This document shows, in pieces, positions 19,244-28,175 of a stretch of 64,000 nucleotides of DNA. Under the pieces are notes generated by a model. It made no database searches, was not told where the DNA came from, and worked only from the letters and a program-made list of their open reading frames with translations. This stretch comes from CAVVMA01 sp963830715 (lineage in GTDB: Bacteria > Desulfobacterota > Binatia > Binatales > Binataceae). A program made the translations under genes and the position numbers. Numbering within the stretch: the stretch's first letter is position 1; each line of letters starts with the position of its first letter. Location: contig CAWHNS010000020.1 in assembly GCA_963830715.1 (NCBI GenBank), positions 310,001 through 374,000 on the forward strand. Reading direction: 5' to 3'.

Positions 19244-20950
19244 TCAGTTCTTCCGGAACTCCAGCTTCGCGCCGCCCAGCAACACTTCGTCGCGATCCTT
19301 CAATTTGTAGAGTTGATCGCGCCCAAGGCGGCCGCGCCCCGCGATATAAGTGCCGTTGAGACTGCCAAGGTCCCGGATGAAGTAATCTCTGCCGAGCTTG
19401 ACTATCTCCGCATGACGCCGCGATATCCGCTCGGCGCCGCGCTTGAGCGGGGACAGATCGATTCCGATATCGGCGCCGTCGCCCGCGCTGGCCACGCGCC
19501 CGATTACGATTTGCGGCCCATCGACGGCGAACTCCAACTGCTCGGTCCTGGAGATCAGCCGCGCGCCATCGAGAGATGCGGCCGCTCCCGAACCGCCATT
19601 AGAATTGGCCGGGGCGGGCGGCGGCGCGAGCGACCTGGGCGTAGCGGCGCTGGAACGTGAACCCGGTCCCACCCGTTGTGGAATCGCAGCGGGCGCCGCC
19701 TTCGAGGACGTCGAACTTCGCGGCTGCTTGGTGGCCGCTGCGGGCTTCGATGCGGTCCGGGCTATCGCGCCGATCGGTGAAACCTCGCCGGTCTTCTTCA
19801 GTTCCTGCGTCTTCGCCGTCGATGAAACGGGCGTCGAAGAAGCGCCCCGGACGGAGGGCGTCTTGAGGACGCGTGGGGTGGCGATTCGGGCGAGCCGCTT
19901 CAGCCCCGATGCCTTCGCGTGCTTCCTAGGCTCTGCCGTTGCCGGCGCGGGAGCGGCGTGGAAATCGACCGGCGGCGCGAGCACGATCGTCGGCATCGTC
20001 GAGATCGCACTGGGGGCGGACGCGGGTGGCGCGGAAGCCGCCGCAGGCGCCGGCTTCGCGAGGACTACCGTCGGCACCGCCGCGAGAGGCCCTCCTGCGA
20101 GGCTTGCCGGCACAGTCTCGCCGGTGCCGATGTCGGTCTCAGTGGGCACCGGCAGCGCATCCGACATTTCTCTGGCCGAAGCCGGGCGCTTCTCGATGTC
20201 CTTGTCGAGCGCTTTCATCACGACCCGTTCAGTCTGTAGCGACACTTCGGGGCTGAGTTGACGCAGGGGCGGAAAACTGAACGGCGGCTCCAACTGCGGG
20301 TCGCGCCCGGTCAGCAGATGGTGCATCGTGGCGGCGAGCGAGTAGAGGTCGGATCGCGGCTCCGCCTTGCCCATGTATTGCTCCGGCGGCGCGTAGCCGA
20401 TCGAGCCGATCTGGGTGCCGCGCCCGCCCGGCGGCAGGAAGCGCGCAATCCCGAAGTCGATGAGCATCGCGCGCCCATTGTGGTCGATCATGATGTTGCC
20501 GGGTTTGAAATCGCGATAGATGATCGGCGGCTTCTGAGCGTGCAGGAACGCCAGCACGTCGAGAATCTGGTGCGCCCATCGCAGGACCTTGGGCTCCGCC
20601 ACGCGCGCGCCCGATCCCAGCTTGTCGAGCATCCCCTGCAAGTCTCCGCCCGCGACGAACTCCATCACCAGGTAGTGGCGTCCGTGCTCGACGAAGTTAT
20701 CGAACAGGTTCGGAATTCCCGGATGAGACAGGCTGGCCAGCACGCTCGCCTCGCGCTGGAAGTCCTCGATCGCCTTTCTGACGTGCTCGGCGGTGTCGAC
20801 GATCATCTCCTTGACCGCGACCGGACGGTTGGCGAGCCGGGTGTCATTGGCAAGGTAGACCCTGCCCATTCCGCCCTGGCCGATCACCCGGTTGACGCGA
20901 TAACGGCCGTCGAGCATGTAGCCGACGGATACGGGCTCACCGGGTTTCAT
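19244..20950 (-). CDS. Cytosolic Ser/Thr protein kinase with C-terminal FHA domain
   Basis: 568 aa. The kinase domain (about 18-270) is complete: IGQGGMGRVYLA loop, Lys47, catalytic Asp147 in YRDFKPGN, Asp165 in DFG, and the APPEQY activation segment. A long Ala/Pro/Thr/Ser linker (about 280-455) offers many possible phospho-acceptor threonines. Residues about 465-568 form an FHA domain (IVIGRVA, ERISRRHAEIVKLG, RDLGSLNGTYIAG), which is well conserved and should bind phosphothreonine. No membrane helix is seen. It shares the PPIxYRDxKP style with the membrane kinase, so the two look like paralogues. It lies mid-operon. Confidence 0.93.
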   Translation of the reverse strand: MKPGEPVSVGYMLDGRYRVNRVIGQGGMGRVYLANDTRLANRPVAVKEMIVDTAEHVRKAIEDFQREASVLASLSHPGIPNLFDNFVEHGRHYLVMEFVAGGDLQGMLDKLGSGARVAEPKVLRWAHQILDVLAFLHAQKPPIIYRDFKPGNIMIDHNGRAMLIDFGIARFLPPGGRGTQIGSIGYAPPEQYMGKAEPRSDLYSLAATMHHLLTGRDPQLEPPFSFPPLRQLSPEVSLQTERVVMKALDKDIEKRPASAREMSDALPVPTETDIGTGETVPASLAGGPLAAVPTVVLAKPAPAAASAPPASAPSAISTMPTIVLAPPVDFHAAPAPATAEPRKHAKASGLKRLARIATPRVLKTPSVRGASSTPVSSTAKTQELKKTGEVSPIGAIARTASKPAAATKQPRSSTSSKAAPAAIPQRVGPGSRSSAATPRSLAPPPAPANSNGGSGAAASLDGARLISRTEQLEFAVDGPQIVIGRVASAGDGADIGIDLSPLKRGAERISRRHAEIVKLGRDYFIRDLGSLNGTYIAGRGRLGRDQLYKLKDRDEVLLGGAKLEFRKN

Positions 20951-21039
20951 CGATGATTCAGAACTGCCCTGGGGCTTTAACCGCGGCGGGATGCCGCGCC
21001 CGGGCCTTGAAGCCGGGGCTTGGGGCCGAGGTCTGCGGG

Positions 21040-21654
21040 TCAGGAGATCGGTTCGACAACCAGCCTCAGGAACGTCTTGCCTATGATTATTTCGTCACCC
21101 GATTTGATCTCCACGGGCGTGCCCGGCTGCAGGCGCGGCTGGCGGTTCACATAGGTGCCGTTGAGACTGCCGATGTCTTCCACCGTGATCTGGCCGTTCT
21201 CGATCCGAACCAGGGCATGCTTGCGCGAAATTTTGGCCTCGGGATCGTCCTGCTCGAGGTCCACTTCGGGGAAGGAGCCGGTCTCGGGATCCCATCGCCC
21301 GATGAAGTTATTGCCGTCTTCTAGCGGAAACTCCTGGCCCTTGCGCCCGCCGCGAACAACCTGGAACCTGGCCTTGAATTGCGCCACCGATTCAGCCGGA
21401 GGCGGCGAAGGGGGAGTTGGCGGCGTTTCGGCAGGCGGCGCAGCGCCGCCCTCCGCATGAGCGGGCTCCGGCGGCTTGATCTCGCCGGTGGGCGCTTCAG
21501 AGCTTGGCGCAGCGGGAGTTTCTGCGGCCGCGTGTTCCGCGCCTGCCTCACCAGCCGGCACCTCGCCGGCCACGGCAGCCAGCTTGGCTCCGCATCCGTC
21601 GCAGTAGTCCAGCCCGTCCATGTTCTCGTAGCCGCACTCGGCGCACTTGATCAT
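21040..21654 (-). CDS. Zinc ribbon-FHA protein
   Basis: 204 aa, starting at the ATG at 21654 (MIKCAECG). The zinc ribbon has CAEC and CDGC within the first 25 residues, very like the ribbon of the nearby phosphatase fusion. An Ala/Pro/Glu linker of about 75 residues follows. The FHA domain (about 105-200) has FIGRWDPE, ISRKHALVRIENG and EDIGSLNGTYVNR, with the conserved Arg, Ser, His and Asn all present. It is probably an adaptor linking phosphorylated partners in this island. A shared ribbon on two island proteins hints at a common docking partner. Confidence 0.9.
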   Translation of the reverse strand: MIKCAECGYENMDGLDYCDGCGAKLAAVAGEVPAGEAGAEHAAAETPAAPSSEAPTGEIKPPEPAHAEGGAAPPAETPPTPPSPPPAESVAQFKARFQVVRGGRKGQEFPLEDGNNFIGRWDPETGSFPEVDLEQDDPEAKISRKHALVRIENGQITVEDIGSLNGTYVNRQPRLQPGTPVEIKSGDEIIIGKTFLRLVVEPIS

Positions 21655-21718
21655 ATCTTCGAGCCCCAACCGGCCGGCGAATCGCCGGCTCCGTCTTCAG
21701 CGAGGATGGTGGTTAGCG

Positions 21719-23029
21719 TCATTCCGGCTTCTCATCTCTCAATGCGTCCAGAGCCGCGGGATCGAGCATCTGGGTCTTGCGCACGACCGCCTGCGCCTGC
21801 AGCAGCGTCGTCTTCGCCGCCTTGGTTTGCAGAGTCTGGGTCTTCTTTATCTGATCCATCAGGCCGGAGAGCGCCTGGGTAGCCTTCACGTTGCCCAGCC
21901 GCTGCGTCCCCTGGATCGCGTTGCCGAGCAATCGCGTGGCCCGATCGACGTTACCGAGCTTGAATTCCTCTTCCGCCTTGGCCTGCAGCTTCGCGATCGA
22001 TACCTGATCGACCAGGTTCATCACGCGGCCATTGGCTTTGCTCGCGAGCGCCCGGTCGAGCGTGTACTCGATCGTGATGTCGGTCTCGATCGATTTCTCA
22101 CCGGCGCCGGGCTCTTCGTAATGGAACGCACTCTGGCCGATCCGGACCGGGCCGGGTTTGCGCGGCGGCAGCACCAGCGTCAGCAGTACCGAGGCGGGCA
22201 CCCCCGCTTCCAGATCGCCTATCGAATAGGCGACCTTGCGATCGTCGGTCAGCAGCGGCGAGCCGAGCGCATATATGTCGGGGCTGGCGCGAAACGCCTC
22301 GCGCACCTGAACGCCTTGCGCAAGCGTGATCTCGATACGCCCGTTGCGCACCGTGACCGCGCGCAGCCCTTGCAGCTCGTCGTCAAAGATTCCGGGAATG
22401 TCGGAGGGGTTGCCGATAAAGTGGTACTTACCGTTGGAGTCCTGCGCGATTCGCATCAGGAGCTTTTCGTTGAACTCCACTCCGACGCCCATCGCGGAGA
22501 ATGACATCTGCGCGCGATTCTGATTGACCAGATCGACGCAGGCCATCTCCTCGTAAGTCTGGCCGTCGGTGAGAACCAGCACGCGGTTGAGCCGGTCGGC
22601 GGCGAGGTTCTTCCTGACCTCGTCGATCGCCGCGCGCATCCCGAGCGCCATTTGCGTGCCGCCCCCGATCTCGAGCAGATCGATATCGTCGATCGCCTGC
22701 TTGAGCGCGGCCTTGTCACGAACGGTATCGGTCGAGGCGATCACCTGCGCCTTGTCGGCGAACGCCACGATCGTGACCTTGTCGCCCGGCGCAAGATTGT
22801 CCACCAGAAACTTGACGGCCTCGACCACGAATTCGAGCCGGCGCTCGTCGTACATGGAGCCCGAGCGATCGAGGACCACGCCCAGGTTGAGCGGGAGTCG
22901 TCCACCGGCACCGCCGCCCGCGCGCCCGGCTGATATCGCTTCGAGCAGCACATAGAGGACGAAGTTTTCGGCACTGGAAAGGACGTAATCGCGGCTCGCC
23001 AGTGCCTCAAAGGTCAACGCGTCGGACAT
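21719..23029 (-). CDS. VWA-domain protein heading the kinase island
   Basis: 436 aa. The von Willebrand A domain (about 44-225) has a full MIDAS: DRSGSM at 54-59, GGGTQMALGM and VLVLTDGQ. A beta-rich middle part and a helical C terminus (about 330-436, rich in Lys/Gln/Leu) follow. There is no signal peptide or membrane helix. VWA proteins with PP2C phosphatases and Ser/Thr kinases form the 'TerY-P' triads described in tellurite-resistance-type loci; this gene and its neighbours fit that pattern without any TerC/TerD gene nearby. First gene of the probable operon 23029-13046. Target unknown. Confidence 0.9.
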   Translation of the reverse strand: MSDALTFEALASRDYVLSSAENFVLYVLLEAISAGRAGGGAGGRLPLNLGVVLDRSGSMYDERRLEFVVEAVKFLVDNLAPGDKVTIVAFADKAQVIASTDTVRDKAALKQAIDDIDLLEIGGGTQMALGMRAAIDEVRKNLAADRLNRVLVLTDGQTYEEMACVDLVNQNRAQMSFSAMGVGVEFNEKLLMRIAQDSNGKYHFIGNPSDIPGIFDDELQGLRAVTVRNGRIEITLAQGVQVREAFRASPDIYALGSPLLTDDRKVAYSIGDLEAGVPASVLLTLVLPPRKPGPVRIGQSAFHYEEPGAGEKSIETDITIEYTLDRALASKANGRVMNLVDQVSIAKLQAKAEEEFKLGNVDRATRLLGNAIQGTQRLGNVKATQALSGLMDQIKKTQTLQTKAAKTTLLQAQAVVRKTQMLDPAALDALRDEKPE

Positions 23030-23251
23030 CTACGATCTCACCACCGTCGTTCCATTCTAAGTGCAAGGTTCCTGCCTGGCAACCAAGCCCCCGCGCAAAG
23101 AGCGGGCTCGGCAAGACCCTGCCGCGCGACGCGGCAATGGGAAACGCCCCGCCGGTGACATGATGGACGGTGCGAATCGCAGACGGGTACGTGGAAAATC
23201 ACCGGCGAGACGCTGGCGCTGCTTCCGGAGGGGTCGAGCGCGCCCGACAAC

Positions 23252-23281
23252 GCATGGCGGCCGCGGCCCGGCCGCTGTGAC
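23252..23281. repeat. 30-bp direct repeat left of the toxin-antitoxin pair
   Basis: GCATGGCGG followed by a GC core and CCGGCCGCTGTGAC. A near copy at 23916-23944 lies beyond the antitoxin gene in the same orientation, so the two copies bracket the module. Confidence 0.6.
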
Positions 23282-23301
23282 TTGGGGAGCCGCGGCCCAG
23301 G

Positions 23302-23545
23302 TTACTTCTGATGGGACTGCAACGTCAGCAGGACATAGGTATCGCTCTCGATCGTGATAGAGACGCCAGTCGCGCGTAATCCGCGCCTGCCAAATGCCGC
23401 GAGGCTCGTCGTACTTTTTGGCCCGCAACGAGGGATGGCGCAAGTTCGCGAGCAGAAGTCCGAGCTGCTTCTCGAAGGCCCGTTGGATGCTGGGTGGAGC
23501 GTCAGCGAGATCGCGGTCGAAGCGGTCAGTTCTTCGTGCCCGCAC
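23302..23545 (-). CDS. RelE/ParE-family toxin, one frameshift
   Basis: Predicted small ribonuclease or gyrase-type toxin of about 80 aa. The first part reads TDRFDRDLADAPPSIQRAF, then SLRAKKYDEPRGIWQARITRDWRLY, which is the RelE/ParE core. The next frame gives ITIESDTYVLLTLQSHQK and a stop at 23302, which is the expected final strand and tail. A two-base loss or one-base gain near 23355 explains the break. The GTG start overlaps the end of the antitoxin gene by about 20 bp, typical of coupled toxin-antitoxin genes. If the frameshift is real, the toxin is inactive. Confidence 0.75.
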
Positions 23546-23831
23546 GGCGTCGCCGGCGCTTGCCCGCCGCGATGGCGTCGCGGGCCAGCGCGTGCGCGGA
23601 CGTGTAGGGCTTGCTGACTCGACCCGCTTGCACGTCAGCCTCGGCCTCGGCTAGCGCCCGTTCAAGGTCATCGGACTTTCTGCCTTTGGGCTCGACAGGT
23701 CGTGTAAGCGCGCCCTCGCGCGTGAGCACGGTCTCAAGGAGATCTCCGGTCTTGATCCCCAGCGCCTCGCGCACATTTCTGGGGAGGGTCAACTGACCCC
23801 TCGCGCCCATCTTTTGCACCGCCGCTGACAT
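23526..23831 (-). CDS. AbrB/MazE-type antitoxin
   Basis: 101-aa DNA-binding antitoxin. The N-terminal swapped-hairpin barrel is recognisable from KMGARGQLTLPRNVREALGI followed by GDLLETVL. The C-terminal half is charged and helical and should wrap and block the toxin; it ends in a run of arginines. It overlaps the downstream RelE-like toxin gene. The pairing of AbrB-fold antitoxin with RelE-type toxin is a mixed but recurrent combination. Autoregulation of its own promoter is expected from the family. Confidence 0.85.
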   Translation of the reverse strand: MSAAVQKMGARGQLTLPRNVREALGIKTGDLLETVLTREGALTRPVEPKGRKSDDLERALAEAEADVQAGRVSKPYTSAHALARDAIAAGKRRRRRAGTKN

Positions 23832-23915
23832 AGAGTACGGCGTGAATTGTAGACCGGTACTGAGGTCCGTCCAAGGGATGGGGGGCTATGACGGAGCCGC
23901 AACAGTGCGCGATAG

Positions 23916-23944
23916 TGCATGGCGGTGGCGCCCGGCCGCTGTGA
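23916..23944. repeat. 29-bp direct repeat right of the toxin-antitoxin pair
   Basis: GCATGGCGGTGG followed by CGCCCGGCCGCTGTGAC. It matches the 23252-23281 copy except for a few bases and a one-base gap. Confidence 0.6.
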
Positions 23945-24019
23945 CCCGACGGGCCGATTGGGCTATGATCCGGCAGGGCTGACCGTAAGGTCGATCGGAC
24001 GGCCAGAGGAACTGTATCC

Positions 24020-25182
24020 ATGGATCTGAGGGCGAAGTGCGCGATTGCCGGGCTGGGCGCGACCCGGATGGGCAAGAACTATGATCATAGCCACGCGATC
24101 GGCTTCGCGATCGAGTCGGTACAACTCGCCCTCGAAGACGCCGGGCTGACGCTGGCGGATCTCGACGGGATGCTCGTGAATCCGGGTATCACCTGGATGG
24201 ACAACCCGATGGCCTCGTTCTCGGTGCAACAGGCGATGGGCCTTCAGAACCTGCGGCTCACCGCCACGATGAACCTCGGCGGAGCCACGGCGGCCGCGAT
24301 GGTGATGCACGCGGCGCAATCGATCGCCTCGGGAATGGCTGAGGTGGTGGCGTGTGTCTTCGGCGACGCGCCGCTCAAGCCGCCCGCGCCGGCGGTCGCC
24401 AAGGGATCAGGCGGAGGATCGGCAGCGGCCTACGGATTCGCGCGCGGCCTCGATGCGGCCTATGGCCTGTTCGGGGTGAACGCGAGTTACGCCTTCGTCG
24501 CGCGCCGGCATATGCATCTCTACGGCACGACCAACGACCATCTCGGCGCGATCGCCACTTCCCAGCGCGCCTGGGCCAACCTGAATCCACAGGCGCAGAT
24601 GCACGGGCAGCGGATGACGATGGAAGACTATCACGCCTCGCGATGGGTGGTCGAACCGTTCCATCTCTACGATTGCTGCCTGGTCTCCAACGGCGGTCTC
24701 TGCCTGATCGTCACCTCGGCGGAGCGCGCCAGGGACTTGAAGAAGCCGCCGGTCTATATTATCGGCTGGGCCAGCGTCACCAGGACCGTGAAGGTGTAAC
24801 AATCGGAGAGCCGATCGGCGAAGCGGATGCGTTCGAACGGCGAGGATCGATCCCGGCGACATTCGAAACGCAGTCTGCTTCGCGATTGACGCTCCGGACC
24901 TGAGCGTCTCCAGCGGATCGTGGCTTTTGCCCTAAGGGTGAAGGCGGACCATTCGTCGAAAACGGACGTATCGGGCCGGGCGGCTCCCTTCCGGTCAACA
25001 CCGGCGGCGGCCAGCTAAGCTCCTTCTATATGTGGGGAATGACGCCGATTTGCGAAGCAGTGGTGCAGATACGCGGCGAGGGCGGCGAGCGCCAGTTGGC
25101 CAGGCACGAGCTGGGGCTGGTATCTGGAAACGGCGGAATCCTCTCCACGCATTCGACGCTCGTGCTCGGCTCGCATCCGTAG
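24020..25182 (+). pseudogene. Thiolase-like lipid-transfer protein (Ltp/SCPx type), broken
   Basis: The first 259 codons (24020-24799) read as a thiolase-fold protein: AGLGATRMGKN start, MVMHAAQSIASG, and the LYDCCLVSNGG segment typical of the non-condensing Ltp family. The frame then stops. In another frame from about 24920, DRGFCPKGEGGPFVENG continues through LPVNTGGGQLSSFYMWG and GNGGILSTHSTLVLG to a TAG at 25182, which is the family's conserved C terminus. About 45 codons now lie where about 75 are expected, so sequence has been lost as well as shifted. An active copy would pair with the DUF35 protein just downstream, as in steroid side-chain retro-aldol enzymes (Ltp2/DUF35). Confidence 0.8.
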
Positions 25183-25247
25183 TATTTGCCGCTGCAGGAA
25201 TCCCGGCAATTTGCGTGCTATTATGAGTGCAGATAAGCATTCGCGTA

Positions 25248-25673
25248 ATGCCTGAGACCGGCAAACCGATTCCGAGCGTTACGCCTCAGTTGGCGCCGTT
25301 TTTCGAGGCGGCCAGACGAGGCGTGCTCATGATGCATAAGTGCGACAGCTGCGGCAGGCTCCGCTTCCCGCCCCGCGACTTGTGCTCGCACTGCCTCTCG
25401 ACCCACGGCTCGTGGGTGCCCGTCAGCGGCCGCGGCGAAGTGTTCAGCTTCAGCGTGATGCACCAGGTATATCATCCAGGCTTCGCCGCCGAGGTCCCGT
25501 ACGCCGTCGTAGTCGTGCAACTCGACGAGGGAGCCCGGATGGTCTCGAACGTGGTCGGGGTGAAGCCGCACGACATCAAGTGCGGGATGCCGGTTGAGGT
25601 GGTGTTCGAGAAGCTCAGCGAGGAGGTCACGCTGCCCAAGTTTCGTCCGCGGCAGCGGTCCGAAAACCAGTGA
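25248..25673 (+). CDS. DUF35 OB-fold/zinc ribbon acyl-CoA-binding protein
   Basis: About 141 aa from the ATG at 25248 (a GTG at 25227 is possible; neither has a strong ribosome-binding site). The N-terminal rubredoxin-like zinc ribbon is CDSCGRLRFPPRDLCSHC, followed by an OB fold (SGRGEVFSFSVMHQVYHPGF, PYAVVVVQLDEGARMVSNV). DUF35 proteins partner with thiolase-fold enzymes and hold the acyl-CoA. The neighbouring thiolase-like gene is the natural partner but appears broken. The stop overlaps the start of the PAS-containing gene (TGATG). Confidence 0.88.
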   Translation: MPETGKPIPSVTPQLAPFFEAARRGVLMMHKCDSCGRLRFPPRDLCSHCLSTHGSWVPVSGRGEVFSFSVMHQVYHPGFAAEVPYAVVVVQLDEGARMVSNVVGVKPHDIKCGMPVEVVFEKLSEEVTLPKFRPRQRSENQ

Positions 25674-26791
25674 TGTCCCTGCATGACAAGTATCTACAGC
25701 ACCTGATCGAGAGTTCGCCCGACATAATCATCGCAGTCGACCGCCAGGGCACGGTCATCTACTACAACGACGGCGCGCGCGAGAACCTCGGCTACAGCCC
25801 GGCCGAGATCATCGGCGAGGCGCTGACCCGGATCTACCCCTCGATGGAAGAAGCGCGGCGGGTGATGAAAGCGATGCGCGAGTCCAAGGAGGGCGGGCGA
25901 ATCGCAAGTTTCGAGACCGTATTCCGCAGCAAGAACGGCGACCTGATACCGGTGGCGATCTCCGGCTCGCTGATTCGCGATGACGAGGGCAACGAGATCG
26001 GCTCGATCGGTTTCGCGCGCGATATCCGGATGATGCGGCGGCGGGAGCAGCTCGCGACCGCAGGCGAGATCGCAGTCAGCCTGGCCCACGAGATCAACAA
26101 CCCGCTCGAATCGATCATCAACAATCTCGAACTGCTCACCCGCTCGGCCCAGGCTCACGCCGACCGGGCCGGCTTCGCCGCGGAGAACGAGCGGCTCGAG
26201 GCGATCGGCGCCGCAGTCCGCCGCGTACAGGGGATCGTGCAGCGCCTCGACGAGATGTCCCGCAAGGGTACCTATCAGACCCGCGACTACATGGCGGGCC
26301 GCAAGATGGCCGACCTCGCGCCACGCGAAGAGCCCGCCCCGCAACTCGCCCCGAGCGGGAACGGCGGCGGGTATGTCGATGAGCCGCTGCGCGGGATGTG
26401 CGTGCTGGTGCTCGACGACGACGTTTCGGTGGTCAATTCACTGGCGGATCTGTTAAAGGCGGAGAACTGCGTCGTTCACACCGCCACGCGCCCGAGCGCC
26501 GCGTTGATGCTCCTGCGCGAGACCAAGGTCGACGCAGTTATCTCGGACATCGTGATGCCGGAAATGGACGGCTACGAGTTCTACACCCGCGTCAAGGAAG
26601 AGATGCCGAATCTGCCCGTGATCCTGATGACCGCCTACTACTACGACAAGGACCACATCCTCAAACGCAGCCGGATGCACGGGCTGGAGGGTGCGATCTT
26701 CAAGAAGCCGATCAATCCGGCCAAGCTGCGCCAACTGCTCCTCCACAGCCGGCACAAGCAGCAGGAATCGAAGCCCGCCTCGACCACCTGA
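25673..26791 (+). CDS. PAS-HisKA-receiver protein without an ATPase domain
   Basis: 372 aa. Residues about 8-120 are a PAS sensor (PDIIIAVDRQGTVIYYND, ENLGYSPAEIIGE). A HisKA dimerisation helix follows, with the H-box SLAHEINNPLESI (about 140). The catalytic HATPase domain that should come next is absent: after a short linker the C terminus (about 242-360) is a receiver domain with DDDVSV, the phospho-acceptor Asp in ISDIVMPEMDG, TAYY and KKP. It may be phosphorylated by another kinase or act as a phosphotransfer hub. It is coupled to the DUF35 gene by a one-base overlap. The receiver is intact. Confidence 0.9.
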   Translation: MSLHDKYLQHLIESSPDIIIAVDRQGTVIYYNDGARENLGYSPAEIIGEALTRIYPSMEEARRVMKAMRESKEGGRIASFETVFRSKNGDLIPVAISGSLIRDDEGNEIGSIGFARDIRMMRRREQLATAGEIAVSLAHEINNPLESIINNLELLTRSAQAHADRAGFAAENERLEAIGAAVRRVQGIVQRLDEMSRKGTYQTRDYMAGRKMADLAPREEPAPQLAPSGNGGGYVDEPLRGMCVLVLDDDVSVVNSLADLLKAENCVVHTATRPSAALMLLRETKVDAVISDIVMPEMDGYEFYTRVKEEMPNLPVILMTAYYYDKDHILKRSRMHGLEGAIFKKPINPAKLRQLLLHSRHKQQESKPASTT

Positions 26792-26825
26792 GCCCGATTT
26801 CGGCCGGCGCCGGATAGCGGCGCCG

Positions 26826-27983
26826 CTACGGAACCAGCACGATGAATTGCGGGGTGCTCGAGGTCACGCTTTCCGTGCCCACCGTGCCGATGAGGCTCAG
26901 CGCTCCATTGCTGCCGATGCTGAACTCCGTCACGTTGCCGGCGGTCGGGTTGGTCGCGTAGAGCAACGTTCCTGCCGAATTGACCGCGATTCCGAGCGGA
27001 CCGGTCAGCGAGGCTGTGGTAGCCGAGAACAACGAAAGGTTGCCGTTGCTCGTGCTCGCCTGAAATTCCGAAATCTGGTTGGTGCCGCTGTCGGCGGTGT
27101 AGATGAAATCGCCGGCCGCGATCGAAGTGAATGCAATACCCATGGGCTGGTCGGCGGACGAGCTGGTGCTGAAGGAATTCGCGAATGTCAACCCGGCGCT
27201 GGTCCCCTCGAACGCCGATACCACACCGTTGGTGGAATCCGTGACCCAGGCGAAGCTGCCTGAACTCGCGACCTGTCTCGGCGTTCCGGACGCGCTGCTG
27301 CTGCCGGTTACCGGAAGCGAACCAATCGACGTGAGCAGCCCGCTTGGCTCCTGTATGTACTCGTCAATGCTGCCCGCCCCGCTGTCCGCCACGAACACCA
27401 GCGTCCCGTTGATCGCCAGTCCCTCGGGTGCGCTCAACCCGGATTGCGTCGCGATCAGAGTCAACTGGCCGTTCGAGGCGCTGATGCTGTATTCCGAAAT
27501 TGAGCCGCTGGTGTTGGTGACGTAGGCGAAAGCCCCCGCTGGATCGACTATGATCCCGTACGGCGCGGCCCCCGTCGGTATCGTGCCGAAGAATGACACC
27601 GTGCCATCGCTGTTGATGGTGGCCTGGTGCACCAGGTTATCGGCGTAATCCACGACGTAGAGATAATTGCCGGAGGGACTCGCCGCCAGCCCTTCGGGGC
27701 CGTTGTGCGAGCCGACAGTCGGTGGGGTCTCGATTAGGCTCAGTTCCCCGTTGGACGCGACGGCAAACTCGGCGAGCGTGCCGTCGAAATTGGTTACGTA
27801 CGCGAATCCCGAGCCGCCGGTTCCGGTCGAAGTCGAAGTCGGCGTTCCCGACCCGGTCGCAGTCACACTGCCCGCTATGCCGAAGAAGCTCGGTCCGCAT
27901 CCGCCGCCGATCGTGGACGCGAGCAGAATTCCGAGCCATCCGAGCAGGACAAATCCGATACACCATTGGGTTGTTCTTCGCAT
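26826..27983 (-). CDS. Beta-propeller (YncE/lactonase-like) lipoprotein
   Basis: 385 aa from the ATG at 27983. The signal peptide (GFVLLGWLGILLAST) ends in a lipobox-like GGGC. A Ser/Thr/Gly linker follows, then repeated blades of the type FAYVTN...ISEYSIS..NGQLTLI, LYATN...VTEFSIGSNGALSLIG, about seven in number. This is the 7-bladed propeller seen in 6-phosphogluconolactonase-like and YncE-like surface proteins. The low complexity of the repeats and absence of catalytic signatures argue for a binding or structural role at the cell surface. An in-frame upstream ATG at 28049 would put charged residues before the signal peptide and is rejected. Confidence 0.85.
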   Translation of the reverse strand: MRRTTQWCIGFVLLGWLGILLASTIGGGCGPSFFGIAGSVTATGSGTPTSTSTGTGGSGFAYVTNFDGTLAEFAVASNGELSLIETPPTVGSHNGPEGLAASPSGNYLYVVDYADNLVHQATINSDGTVSFFGTIPTGAAPYGIIVDPAGAFAYVTNTSGSISEYSISASNGQLTLIATQSGLSAPEGLAINGTLVFVADSGAGSIDEYIQEPSGLLTSIGSLPVTGSSSASGTPRQVASSGSFAWVTDSTNGVVSAFEGTSAGLTFANSFSTSSSADQPMGIAFTSIAAGDFIYTADSGTNQISEFQASTSNGNLSLFSATTASLTGPLGIAVNSAGTLLYATNPTAGNVTEFSIGSNGALSLIGTVGTESVTSSTPQFIVLVP

Positions 27984-28175
27984 CGATTGAGCGGCGGATC
28001 CTCTCTCCTTTTTCACCGGATGGTCCGCGGGCGCGGACTCTTCGAGCAATCGACTTTACCTAACGGAAATGTCCGACCATGTCGATATTACTACGGGCCG
28101 CTTGCGCCGCGGTTTCGAGAATTCGGATGACCGGCGGGAACGCGCCGCCCACTACTGTCGCGACAGCACCGACGC

